Position numbers and translations under genes: made by a program
Assembly: GCA_040384645.1 (NCBI GenBank)
Contig: JAZKIX010000161.1
Span: 1-42,373, forward strand
Direction of reading: 5' to 3'
Source: JAZKIX01 sp040384645
GTDB lineage: Bacteria > Pseudomonadota > Gammaproteobacteria > Burkholderiales > Burkholderiaceae_D
Length of the DNA stretch: 42,373 bases
Shown here: one piece after another, positions 23,871-31,088 of the stretch
How positions within the stretch are numbered: position 1 is the stretch's first letter
How the letters are laid out: the number at the start of each line of letters is the position of its first letter
Notes under the pieces: generated by a model
Databases searched by the model: none
What the model was told of the DNA's origin: nothing
Seen by the model: only the letters and a program-made list of their open reading frames with translations

Positions 23871-25250
23871 CTACGCAGTGCGCAGCATAACGACGTTATC
23901 AGCCCGATTCAGGATCAACGACAGCCGGTCGCCCAATAGCCGCCACGCCTCGCGCTTTTCGTCGGCGTAGTCATAGGTCTGGTAAGTGCGTTTCAATTTA
24001 TCCGGCTCGACATGGTTTAAGACACGCTCGATGACCTCAGGCGTGACGCCAAGCGGTTGCAACATCGTTGCGCCGGTTCTGCGCAGGTCATGCGGCACCC
24101 AGTCGCCACCAGACAGGATGAGCGCGTCTGCACGCTTGCTGCGGTTCGACATGGGTGCTCTGCCTTGCGCCGTCAATTGGCGGTCGCGTATCTGCTTGGT
24201 AGTCGATTTAAGGCATACGTGGGTTTCGTCCTTCGCGTCTGGATAGCACCAGGCACTTGCGCCAGACAGTTCGCGCAGGCGATGAAAGTAAATGAGGGCG
24301 AAGTCCGACAAAAAAACCTTGTGTTCATTTTTGTTTTTCGCGTTCTCTTTCGGAATTGTCCAGATTCTTGCTTCGAAGTCGACATGCTCCCATCTGGCTT
24401 TGATGATTTCTCCAATCCGACAGCAGCATGACAGCATGATCCACATGGCTATTTCTGTGCGGATCAGCAAGCCAGCTTTGGGCATCTTGTCAGCCAGTTC
24501 CTTGATCTCGCTGGCCGACAGGGTGCGGGTGCGCTCGTTGCCCTCGTAGTCATCGGCGGTGATCTTCTGCGCTTCAAGTAATTCGACCGGATTATCTTCA
24601 ATCAGGCTCTTCCACGGCCTGCGCTTTTCAGCCCATCGGAACATCTGCTTCAGGTCGGATAGCAGCATCACGGCCATGCGATTAGAGCCGCGCTCAACGA
24701 CCGTATTCAAGATGGCGCGGAAGTCTTTTTCTGTGAGTGACTTAAGCGCCTTGCCGCCGACTATTGGCAGCACGTCGCGCTGAAACAAGCGTCGAATTTC
24801 CGCCCCCTTGTCTTTGCGGTCAGTATCGGGGACCCATGCATCGAACAGATTTTGCACGGTCAGGTTTTCGGCTTCGATCTGCTTTTGACGTAGTGTTTCG
24901 GCTTGTGTCTTGGCAATTGCTGCGGCTGCTTCGTCAGCTACGCGCTTGATCTCGGCTAGGCGTTCATTTTCCAGCTTGATCTGGTAGTCGATGCCGGTTC
25001 GGGCTAGTGCGCGGATTTTTTCGGACTCGGTGCGAGCATCGGCCAGCGATAAATGGCCGTCATCTGATTTTTTACCCCAAGGCTTAGCTAGCGGGTAATC
25101 ACGTTGTATGCCGTCTATGACATAGGTCACGATCCAACTTTTTACACCGCTGGTCGCTACACGGATAAGTAATCCGGTATCGACAGCCTTTTTGTATGGG
25201 CGTTCTTTTGTCTCAAGTGCTGTAATTTCACTTACCGTCATTTTTGCCAT
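23871..25250 (-). CDS. int: P4-type tyrosine integrase of the island
   Basis: 459 aa. The N-terminal arm-binding domain (DUF4102 type) is TALETKERPYKKAVDTGLLI. A long helical linker is followed by the core domain. Catalytic residues: Arg in SCCCRIGEIIKARW, His-x-x-Arg in WVPHDLRRTGATM, His in VLNHVEP, and Tyr in KRTYQTYDYADEKREAW. I chose ATG 25250 (MAKMTVSEI), with GGGAG 6 bp upstream, over the longer frame from 25328, whose extra 26 residues translate the 30-bp arm repeat. It should catalyse recombination between the tRNA-Arg att sites. The arm repeat overlaps its leader, which suggests self-repression. Confidence 0.92.
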   Translation of the reverse strand: MAKMTVSEITALETKERPYKKAVDTGLLIRVATSGVKSWIVTYVIDGIQRDYPLAKPWGKKSDDGHLSLADARTESEKIRALARTGIDYQIKLENERLAEIKRVADEAAAAIAKTQAETLRQKQIEAENLTVQNLFDAWVPDTDRKDKGAEIRRLFQRDVLPIVGGKALKSLTEKDFRAILNTVVERGSNRMAVMLLSDLKQMFRWAEKRRPWKSLIEDNPVELLEAQKITADDYEGNERTRTLSASEIKELADKMPKAGLLIRTEIAMWIMLSCCCRIGEIIKARWEHVDFEARIWTIPKENAKNKNEHKVFLSDFALIYFHRLRELSGASAWCYPDAKDETHVCLKSTTKQIRDRQLTAQGRAPMSNRSKRADALILSGGDWVPHDLRRTGATMLQPLGVTPEVIERVLNHVEPDKLKRTYQTYDYADEKREAWRLLGDRLSLILNRADNVVMLRTA

Positions 25251-25255
25251 GCTAA

Positions 25256-25285
25256 GCTCCCGTGCCGTAACTGTGCCGTAAATAT
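25256..25285 (+). repeat. Right copy of the 30-bp island-end repeat, over the int leader
   Basis: Identical to 106-135. It lies 5 bp before the integrase start codon and its last bases contain the int ribosome binding site on the minus strand, so bound integrase would block its own expression. Confidence 0.75.
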
Positions 25286-25296
25286 ATCCGGCTTTT

Positions 25297-25325
25297 AGTG
25301 TATCGCTTTGGATGCTATCGGACAA
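25297..25325 (-). promoter_or_regulatory. Putative sigma-70 promoter of int
   Basis: On the minus strand: -35 TTGTCC (25325-25320), 17-bp spacer, -10 TACACT (25302-25297), four of six matches each. Transcription would start near 25290, making the 30-bp repeat the whole leader. Confidence 0.4.
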
Positions 25326-25410
25326 CAAAAAATGATAAGTGTTTGATTTTATTGGTATTGTTGTTTATCGGTGGATCGTGTTGGATGTTAAAAAACAAGT
25401 ATATTATTAA

Positions 25411-25455
25411 CTACGAACCAACGGGTAGTGGGTTCGATTCCTGCCAGCCGCACCA
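25411..25455 (+). repeat. attR (displaced copy of the tRNA-Arg 3' end)
   Basis: 43 of 45 positions equal 10-54. No tRNA 5' half precedes it (the flank is AT-rich), so it is not a gene. It marks the right end of the island. Confidence 0.87.
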
Positions 25456-25460
25456 GTATT

Positions 25461-25495
25461 AAAAATGGTCTACCGAAAGGTAGGCCATTTTTTTT
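25461..25495 (+). terminator. Rho-independent terminator, probably the original tRNA-Arg terminator
   Basis: Stem ATGGTCTACC/GGTAGGCCAT (25465-25474, 25479-25488), GAAA loop, then T8. It is placed just behind attR as expected for the terminator that followed tRNA-Arg before integration. Confidence 0.88.
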
Positions 25496-25549
25496 GTCAA
25501 AAGTTTTATTCGAACTTTTTTCAAGCGAATTTTTAGATTGCTGCGATCA

Positions 25550-25559
25550 NNNNNNNNNN
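25550..25559. other. Assembly gap (10 N)
   Basis: Ten undetermined bases in non-coding DNA 95 bp right of attR. Their true length is unknown. Confidence 0.95.
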
Positions 25560-25964
25560 ATACATATTTGATTATGTATTTAAAGACTTGGGCAGCCGCA
25601 TCACATCCTATTAAGCGTGCCACACCTTTGACTTTGCGAAATAATTCAAACTGTCGGCAATCGTTCCTTGAATGACTTCCAGAGCTTATTTTTGATAACT
25701 ATGCGCCTGCCTGCGTCTACACCGATTTGTTCGAACATCGCGTTGTGAAAAGTGTTCTTGTCGAGATTGGCGCACGCGTCAATGTGGCTGGCGCATTGCG
25801 ATGCTGTATAGCGCCACATTGCCCGATGGTGTGCAATTAGGGTGCTTTGATGCGGTGATGACTGATTTGGATAAATCACACTAACAGCCCATGTGTGATT
25901 TTTCTCAACCTTGCGCAAGCCATGCAGGGTACGATGTCCCAGACTCATTTACTGGAAGGCAGCC
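25560..25964. other. Stretch without a supported gene
   Basis: About 400 bp between the gap and the small plus-strand gene. A 100-codon minus-strand frame (25646-25948) lacks a ribosome binding site and recognisable features. A promoter for the two small genes that follow should lie in its right part but is not clear. Confidence 0.4.
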
Positions 25965-26099
25965 ATGCAAATTTCGTCATCATCTTCATTACTAAGCTCA
26001 CATCGGGCGCCAGACCCAATGCCGGACGAACTTCCACCCCAGATCCCCGATCCCGAACCGGACGACGATCCGGTGCCGCCAGACCATAACCCCGAGTAA
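25965..26099 (+). CDS. Small Pro/Asp-rich protein (44 aa)
   Basis: A GGAAGG ribosome binding site 5 bp upstream of ATG 25965. The product starts MQISSSSSLLSS and continues as a Pro/Asp/Glu-rich tail (PMPDELPPQIPDPEPDDDPV). It has no membrane segment or signal peptide. The next gene starts 4 bp after its stop, so the two are one transcript. Similar short acidic proline-rich proteins are seen in Burkholderiales. The function is unknown. Confidence 0.6.
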   Translation: MQISSSSSLLSSHRAPDPMPDELPPQIPDPEPDDDPVPPDHNPE

Positions 26100-26103
26100 C
26101 ACC

Positions 26104-26343
26104 ATGGCCCGCCAGCAGAAAATCCACTATATGGGATGGGACATCGTCACGTTCGCCTATCCCGACGATCAGGGCAAGTGGCAGGCCACCAGCGAAATCG
26201 AGCGCGACGGCGTCAATGGCTTTGAAGTCTTGCAAGGCATTGGCGGACCGTTTGTCGCAGCAAGTAAAGAGCGGGCAATCGCTGTCGCCTATGAGGATGC
26301 GAAGCGCAAGATCGACGATATCTTGGCCGACCCCTTGCACTGA
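26104..26343 (+). CDS. Conserved-looking small hypothetical protein (79 aa)
   Basis: MARQQKIHYMGWDIVTFAYP begins a mixed alpha/beta protein with ATSEIERDGVNGFEVLQGIG and a C-terminal helix (SKERAIAVAYEDAKRKIDDI). It is soluble and has no known motif. Its start is 4 bp after the preceding small gene. It is convergent with the SRAP gene, with a 90-bp intergenic repeat in between. Function unknown. Confidence 0.68.
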   Translation: MARQQKIHYMGWDIVTFAYPDDQGKWQATSEIERDGVNGFEVLQGIGGPFVAASKERAIAVAYEDAKRKIDDILADPLH

Positions 26344-26390
26344 AGAAGCGTGTGCGGTGCACAAGCGGATGCCAAAAAGCCGCTCTTGGC

Positions 26391-26486
26391 TTTAATTAGC
26401 GAAAAATATACTCTGTAGTGTATTTTAAAAACGCCAATAAAACCCTGCGGGTAAGGCATATGTTTGGCATATACCCCCCTTATATT
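26391..26486 (-). repeat. Intergenic repeat, copy D (inverted)
   Basis: Read on the minus strand: GGGGGGTATATGCCAAACA, then about 35 variable bases, AAAATACACTACAGAGTATA and TTTTT. The layout is the same as copies at 27662, 34212 and 39834. It lies between two convergent genes. Confidence 0.6.
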
Positions 26487-26512
26487 GATCGCCTGCGGCG
26501 CGATTTCGGGTG

Positions 26513-27196
26513 TTAGTCATCCAGTTTTTTAATTAAAGAGCGGTCATCAGTACTGCCCTTATTGACATCGCGCGAGACTGGATACCAGGCAAATTCTTCG
26601 GCGCTGCTTGCGCAATGGCGCAAGAGCTGTTCTGCCTGTTCCGGCGCTAAGTCGGGATCGAGCCACAGTGTGGCATCAGGGAGATTTAATACCACGGGTC
26701 GGCGGTCGTGGATGTCGACCATGCCGCCGACAGCATCAGCGGTGATTAAGACAAAACCGGCTTCGGACGGGTGTTCGGGTTGTTCTTTATATGGTCCGAA
26801 ATTGGCCAACGCTGCAATGAAGAGCGGCTGCTGGTCCTTGCGGTAAATGCGCCAGGGTTGCTTCCGGCCTTTTTCACCGGTCCACTCATACCAGGCGTCG
26901 GCCGGTACGATGCAGCGGCCGTTCTTCAAAAGCCGGCCAAAATATGCTTTGCTCAGTTTTTCCATACGTGCATTAATGGCAACCGGGATTTTTTTGGCGG
27001 CTGCCCAATGCGGCCGGTAGCCCCAGTACAGGTCATCGACACGCAGCACTTCATTTTCTACATGGATCACAGGGCGATAGGTGCCGGGGGCAACGTTGTA
27101 ACGCGGTTCGGCGTGGCTATCGTAGACAGCGTCATACCAAGCGAATGGCATCGCATAATCTTGGCTGCTGTGATGTTGATCAAGTCGTCCGCACAT
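26513..27196 (-). CDS. SRAP/YedK-family abasic-site processing protein
   Basis: 227 aa from ATG 27196; a Met three codons earlier (27205) is rejected because Cys must be residue 2. The order of motifs is family-typical: MCGRLDQ with catalytic Cys2, YNVAPGTYRPVI, WGYRPHWA, INARMEKLSKAYF, CIVPADAWYEWTG (catalytic Glu) and MVDIHDRRPVVL (catalytic His). YedK/HMCES proteins form a thiazolidine crosslink to abasic sites in single-stranded DNA and protect replication forks. Monocistronic, minus strand. Confidence 0.92.
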   Translation of the reverse strand: MCGRLDQHHSSQDYAMPFAWYDAVYDSHAEPRYNVAPGTYRPVIHVENEVLRVDDLYWGYRPHWAAAKKIPVAINARMEKLSKAYFGRLLKNGRCIVPADAWYEWTGEKGRKQPWRIYRKDQQPLFIAALANFGPYKEQPEHPSEAGFVLITADAVGGMVDIHDRRPVVLNLPDATLWLDPDLAPEQAEQLLRHCASSAEEFAWYPVSRDVNKGSTDDRSLIKKLDD

Positions 27197-27258
27197 GAAA
27201 ATCATAGATTCTCGAGCGGGAATTTGGTTCAGGCAGAGTTAAGTTTTATCGAACTGGG

Positions 27259-27462
27259 TCAGTTTGGCGAGGACATAAGACTTTTGGCACTGAAGAAAAA
27301 CAATATTAAGGCAGGTAACAATATCAGCGACAGCAATCCACCAAGCCAATAGTTGAACCAATGCAAATATTGGGGAAGCCATTTCGGCGGTAGCCAGGCC
27401 AGCAGCCAAAGTAGAATTATTGCAACTGAAAATAGGACTGCCAGGTATTTTAAGATTCTCAT
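27259..27462 (-). CDS. Small membrane protein with two predicted helices (67 aa)
   Basis: The product begins MRILKYLAVLFSVAIILLWL and has a second hydrophobic helix (YWLGGLLSLILLPALILFFF) after PPKWLPQYLHWFN. The aromatic girdle and positive N-terminus are what a real inner-membrane protein shows. No good ribosome binding site precedes ATG 27462, so the start or the gene itself is less certain. No family recognised. Confidence 0.5.
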   Translation of the reverse strand: MRILKYLAVLFSVAIILLWLLAWLPPKWLPQYLHWFNYWLGGLLSLILLPALILFFFSAKSLMSSPN

Positions 27463-27853
27463 TTTTAACCGGGTTTAAAAGTAAAAAATTGAACGCTAAC
27501 CGATGGCAAAAGGAACTGAACCATAAAACGCGATTGAACAGCATAGTTTTTGTTCAGAGAAATAGTGCCATTGTTTCGAAATTTCTTGAATTTTTTAGCA
27601 ACCGGGAAAGTCTGGTGGATCAATGATAGATGTCCAGAATTCCCTAAAAAGGTCTTTGCAATATTAAAAATAGGGGAGTATTGCAAAAAACAATGCCTCT
27701 ACCGCTCGAATTGATTGAGCATCTTAAAATACCCACCCCTGTATGCATTTACTGTAGCGCCACCCAAAGTAGCCTCCGGTATCGAATCGCCGCTTGCCAG
27801 CGCCGCTTTTCTGCTTCAGAGTGACGCCATCCATTTATCTCAAGGCGATCAAC
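27463..27853. other. Leader region of the PerM-type gene, with repeat copy A
   Basis: About 390 bp, AT-rich, no supported gene. It holds repeat copy A (27662-27750). A promoter for the 27854 gene is expected right of the repeat but not identifiable with confidence. Confidence 0.4.
27662..27750 (+). repeat. Intergenic repeat, copy A
   Basis: ATAGGGGAGTAT...AAAACAATGCC, variable middle, then CTTAAAATACCCACCCCTGT and ATGCATTT. The first 30 bases closely follow copy C at 39838. Confidence 0.6.
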
Positions 27854-28948
27854 ATGCAAAAACCGAGTCAATTGATTGAACAACTGGTGGCCGTTGCTGC
27901 CATTTTCCTTTTGATCGGCGGCTGCCTGGTGATTCTGGCGCCGTTTTTTGCGCCCTTGTTGTGGGCGGCGATTATCAGTTATTGCTCTTGGGGGATCTAT
28001 ACCCGACTGGTGACTCTACTACGGGGTTATCGGGTGATCGCGGCGTTGTTGTTGGTGTTGGCGGTGTTGCTGTGCGTGGTAGGGCCGTTCGCGTATGCGA
28101 TTGGCAGTTTGCTGGAACAGGCCGAAACGATTAAGGCGATTGCCCACCGGCTGACTGAAAACGGCGTGCCTGCCTTGCCAGATTGGGTGGTAAAAATACC
28201 GCTGGTGGGTGAGCGGATTCCGGCTTACTGGAATGACTTGATGAAGGGCGATCCGCATTTTACGGATTTTTTGCGCAGTAAACTGGCGGCGCCGGCTGGG
28301 CAGTGGTTGCTGACCGTGGGGACGGCGGCCGGAGCTGGTTTGTTGCAACTGGTGCTGAGTATTTTTCTGACATTTTTCTTTTATACCGGCGGCCAGGTTG
28401 CCATTACGTGGCTACAGGCGGCGTTGCTGCGGATTGCAGGAGAACGTGGACGGTATTTGCTGCAATTGGCAGGCGGCACCATCAAGGGCGTAGTGTATGG
28501 AATCTTGGGCACGGCGCTGGTGCAGGCGATTTTGGCCGGCTTGGGTTACTGGATTGCAGGGGTGCCGGCAGCCGGCATTTTGGGTTTGGCGACCTTCTTT
28601 TTGTCGGTGGTACCGATGGGGCCAGGCCTGATCTGGGTACCGGCAGGTATTTGGCTGATCGTCAACGGTTCGACCGGTTGGGGCATTTTTGTGCTGGTGT
28701 GGGGCGCAGTGGTGGTATCGAGTGTCGATAATGTCATTAAGCCGCTCATGATCAGCCGCGGCGGCGCGCTGCCATTTATCATCGTGTTGTTGGGCGTGCT
28801 GGGCGGTGCGCTGGCGTTTGGTTTCCTTGGGGTATTTATCGGGCCGACTTTGTTGGCGGTGGGGTATTCAGTCTTGCATGACTGGACGGTCGGCGCAGCT
28901 GATACAGCGAATAAAGCCAGGACCGATCGGGCGGTGGAAGCGAGTTAG
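27854..28948 (+). CDS. AI-2E/PerM-family membrane transporter
   Basis: 364 aa from ATG 27854 (AAGG 8 bp upstream); the longer frame from 27794 adds a non-membrane leader and is less likely. Eight hydrophobic segments: two at the N-terminus (AAIFLLIGGCLVILAPFFAP, LLWAAIISY), one near residue 70, then a soluble part (120-160) and a bundle in the C-terminal half with SIFLTFFFYTGGQ, GIPA-like VPAAGILGLATFFLSVVPMG and DNVIKPLMISRGGALPF, the family's most conserved stretch. Members export AI-2 or act as Na+/H+ antiporters; the substrate here is unknown. It ends in a strong terminator. Confidence 0.88.
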   Translation: MQKPSQLIEQLVAVAAIFLLIGGCLVILAPFFAPLLWAAIISYCSWGIYTRLVTLLRGYRVIAALLLVLAVLLCVVGPFAYAIGSLLEQAETIKAIAHRLTENGVPALPDWVVKIPLVGERIPAYWNDLMKGDPHFTDFLRSKLAAPAGQWLLTVGTAAGAGLLQLVLSIFLTFFFYTGGQVAITWLQAALLRIAGERGRYLLQLAGGTIKGVVYGILGTALVQAILAGLGYWIAGVPAAGILGLATFFLSVVPMGPGLIWVPAGIWLIVNGSTGWGIFVLVWGAVVVSSVDNVIKPLMISRGGALPFIIVLLGVLGGALAFGFLGVFIGPTLLAVGYSVLHDWTVGAADTANKARTDRAVEAS

Positions 28949-28982
28949 CATCTTTTTATCACAGCGACTTTGCCGCGCAATG

Positions 28983-29016
28983 AAAAAAGCCGCTTGAATA
29001 TCAAGCGGCTTTTTTT
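28983..29016. terminator. Bidirectional Rho-independent terminator
   Basis: AAAAAAGCCGCTTGA, ATA loop, TCAAGCGGCTTTTTTT. It works on both strands and serves the PerM-type gene and the convergent YXWGXW gene. Confidence 0.93.
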
Positions 29017-29034
29017 AGGCATTAACTGAATAAG

Positions 29035-29466
29035 TTAATGGCGTCCCAAGATCCTGTCGACCCGTCGTTCATGGTGTTCGATGATGTTGTTACGGCGCTC
29101 TTCATGACGACTAATCGCATCGTTTCTACGGTTTTCATGCCGCTCATGCCTTTCCGCACGACGCCATTCGCCACGTTGATGATGCCAGCCATCGGATTCC
29201 TCGCGCCATTGCGGCGCGTAATAAGAGTGACCGGCACGAACCCGTTCCCAGTGGCCGCGTTGCCAAACGTGGCGGTTATGGCTCCAGACCCAATGGCCGG
29301 GCGCCCAAATATACCCTCTACGCGCATGCGGTACACGCTCATAGCGCTCGGGAGGTGGTGCATTACCGATGACGATACTGAAGTTGGGTTCTGCTATTGC
29401 TTGCGTCGGCAAGTACATGGCTGCACTTAATGCAATCACACATGCTGTGGTGGTGAATAACTTCAT
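29035..29466 (-). CDS. YXWGXW-type periplasmic protein
   Basis: 143 aa. Signal peptide at 1-25 (KLFTTTACVIALSAAMYLPT, cut after AIA). The mature part has the aromatic-repeat segment RGYIWAPGHWVWSHNRHVWQ followed by RGHWERV, as in YXWGXW-repeat proteins, then a long tail rich in R, H and E (RHERHENRRNDAISRHEERR) likely helical and metal- or acid-binding. Exported, function unknown. It stands alone with a shared terminator on its 3' side. Confidence 0.82.
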   Translation of the reverse strand: MKLFTTTACVIALSAAMYLPTQAIAEPNFSIVIGNAPPPERYERVPHARRGYIWAPGHWVWSHNRHVWQRGHWERVRAGHSYYAPQWREESDGWHHQRGEWRRAERHERHENRRNDAISRHEERRNNIIEHHERRVDRILGRH

Positions 29467-29858
29467 TTTGGCCTCGCTTTGAAAGTGGTGTGAAGTAACT
29501 ATACAAGTCTGACGGAAACTAGCGAGCAGCGATTCAAACGCTTACATGTGACACCAATCCCGTACATTTGCATAATTTGAGTCTGTCGCATTGCGCGACC
29601 ATACGGCTCGTGGCGCGTCCGGTCTGTTGCCTGGCGTACACAGCGACTTAATCGCTAGCTTTTGGGTCGTCTTTGCTTCGCCGCACCTCAAGCGTGCATG
29701 CGCTCCCCTCTATAGGGCAAAAAACGCTGTGGCGCCGGTAACGATTGAGTGACTTAGCAACGCTGCCTTACCGTCCTGCAATCAAATTTCTCCCGTGCAG
29801 GCCGCAATCTGGCTGCAATCCCATAGCAAACCTTCTGATCGAACACTGGCGTTCAAGT
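29467..29858. other. Intergenic region upstream of the nitrogen operon
   Basis: About 390 bp between divergent genes. It should hold the promoter of the YXWGXW gene and activator sites for the sigma-54 promoter. No clear NtrC dyad (GCAC-N5-TGGTGC type) was found by eye. Confidence 0.4.
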
Positions 29859-29874
29859 TGGCATGGGACTTGCT
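29859..29874 (+). promoter_or_regulatory. Sigma-54 promoter of the biuret/formamide operon
   Basis: TGGCATGGGACTTGCT against the consensus TGGCACG-N4-TTGCW: the GG (-24) and GC (-12) elements have the exact 10-bp spacing and only one base deviates. It is 93 bp before the binding-protein start, leaving an approximately 80-nt leader. Sigma-54 control fits a nitrogen-scavenging operon activated by NtrC. Confidence 0.75.
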
Positions 29875-29966
29875 CAAATAAATCTATCTTGTATTCAAGT
29901 ATGAACACATGACGCTTGCAAAGTCAAAAATTGCAATCGATTACCTAACCGAAAAAGGAAGCAGAC

Positions 29967-31076
29967 ATGAGTCATTTCAATCGCCGCAATTTCCTCAAGA
30001 GTACCGGTGTACTGGCAGTCGGCAGCGCCTTGCCGTTCCAACTAGCACAAGCGGCTGGCGACAAGCTAGTGGTGGGCGTGGTCTATGTCGGCCCGCGTGA
30101 CGATTTCGGTTACAACCAAGCGCAGGCGCAGGGCGCCGCCGTAATTAAAAAACTGCCGGGCGTGAAGGTAATCGAGGAAGAGAAAGTGGCCGAAACCGTG
30201 GCGGTGCAAAAAACCATGGAAGCCATGATCACGCAAGATAAAGCGACCCTGATCTTTGCCACTTCCTTCGGTTATTTCGACCCGCATATGGTGAAGATGG
30301 CGGAAAAATACCCCAATGTGCGCTTCGCCCATTGCGGCGGCATGTGGACCCAGGGCAAACATCCAGCCAATGCCGGCAGCTTCTTTGGCTATATCGACGA
30401 ATGCCAATACTTGAACGGCGTCATCGCCGGCCACATGAGCAAGACCAAAAAGCTTGGCTTCGTCGCCGCCAAGCCGATCCCGCAAGTGCTGCGCAACATC
30501 AATGCCTTCACGCTGGGCGCACAATCGGTCGACCCCTCGATCACGACACGCGTGATTTTCACTGGCGACTGGTCGCAACCGGTGAAAGAAGCCGAAGCCG
30601 CCAATAGCCTGATCGACCAGGGTTGCGACGTCCTGACTTGCCACGTCGATGGTCCGAAAGTAGTGGTCGAAACCGCAGAAAAGCGCGGCGTGATGAGCTG
30701 CGGCTATCACGCCAGCCAGGCCAAGCTAGCCCCGAAAGGTTACCTGACCGGTGCTGAGTGGGATTGGTCTACACCGTACACCGCGCTGATCAAGGCGGCG
30801 CAAGAAGGCAAGCCGATGATCAATTTCCTGCGCGGCGGCTTGAAAGAGGGCTTCGTCAAAATGTCGCCTTATGGCACCTCGGTTACGGCAGCAGCCAAGA
30901 AGCAAGCCGATGGCATCAAGGCCGACATGATTGCCGGCAAATTCTCCATCTTCAAGGGTCCGATCAAGGACAACAAGGGCGCCGTTGTGATTGCGGCCGG
31001 TACCACCCAGGTGCAAACCGACCTGGTGCTGGAAAACATGAATTATTTGGTCGCCGGTGTCGTTGGCCAGGTTTAA
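29967..31076 (+). CDS. BMP-family ABC transporter substrate-binding protein, Tat-exported
   Basis: 369 aa. The twin-arginine signal (HFNRRNFLKSTGVLAVGSAL) ends around residue 31 in AQA. It has a BMP/Med-type periplasmic fold: VVGVVYVGPRDDFGYNQAQA, MEAMITQDKATLIFATSFGY, FGYIDECQYLNGVIAGHMSK, KKLGFVAAKPIP, NSLIDQGCDVLTCHVDGP. BMP proteins bind nucleosides and other small polar molecules. Here the neighbours (formamidase, biuret-type hydrolases) suggest biuret, triuret or a related amide, by inference. The ribosome binding site AAAGGAAG precedes ATG 29967. It is the first gene after the sigma-54 promoter. Confidence 0.88.
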   Translation: MSHFNRRNFLKSTGVLAVGSALPFQLAQAAGDKLVVGVVYVGPRDDFGYNQAQAQGAAVIKKLPGVKVIEEEKVAETVAVQKTMEAMITQDKATLIFATSFGYFDPHMVKMAEKYPNVRFAHCGGMWTQGKHPANAGSFFGYIDECQYLNGVIAGHMSKTKKLGFVAAKPIPQVLRNINAFTLGAQSVDPSITTRVIFTGDWSQPVKEAEAANSLIDQGCDVLTCHVDGPKVVVETAEKRGVMSCGYHASQAKLAPKGYLTGAEWDWSTPYTALIKAAQEGKPMINFLRGGLKEGFVKMSPYGTSVTAAAKKQADGIKADMIAGKFSIFKGPIKDNKGAVVIAAGTTQVQTDLVLENMNYLVAGVVGQV

Positions 31077-31088
31077 ATTGGACTAGCC

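Larger units (their letters stand above)
10..25455. mobile_element. Integrative genomic island in tRNA-Arg(ACG), P4-type integrase, defence cargo
   Basis: The tRNA 3' end (10-54) is repeated at 25411-25455 (43 of 45 identical; the last 28 bp identical). The right copy lacks the rest of a tRNA, so it is the displaced att site. A tyrosine integrase lies just inside the right end, facing inward, with an AlpA-like regulator and a Toprim/DUF3987 replication gene in the same direction. A 30-bp repeat is found inside both ends. Contents from left to right are a decayed IS-rich zone, an MZA-like defence operon with Vsr and an R-M pair, an IS3 insertion and the replication/integration module. No capsid, tail or conjugation gene is visible, so it is a satellite-like or mobilised island. 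Limits and type are inferred; excision was not shown. Confidence 0.88.

Noticed and set aside
25251..25328. N-terminal extension of the integrase from 25328
   Set aside because: It would translate through the 30-bp arm repeat and the ribosome binding site of the typical MAKMTxxEI start.
25646..25948. 100-codon minus-strand frame near attR
   Set aside because: No ribosome binding site, no family, beside an assembly gap.
29038..29430. 130-codon plus-strand frame opposite the YXWGXW gene
   Set aside because: The minus frame has a signal peptide and family motif; the plus frame has neither.
29700..29966. Possible riboswitch in the leader of the nitrogen operon
   Set aside because: With a sigma-54 start near 29886 the leader is only about 80 nt and shows no known aptamer core or terminator/anti-terminator pair.
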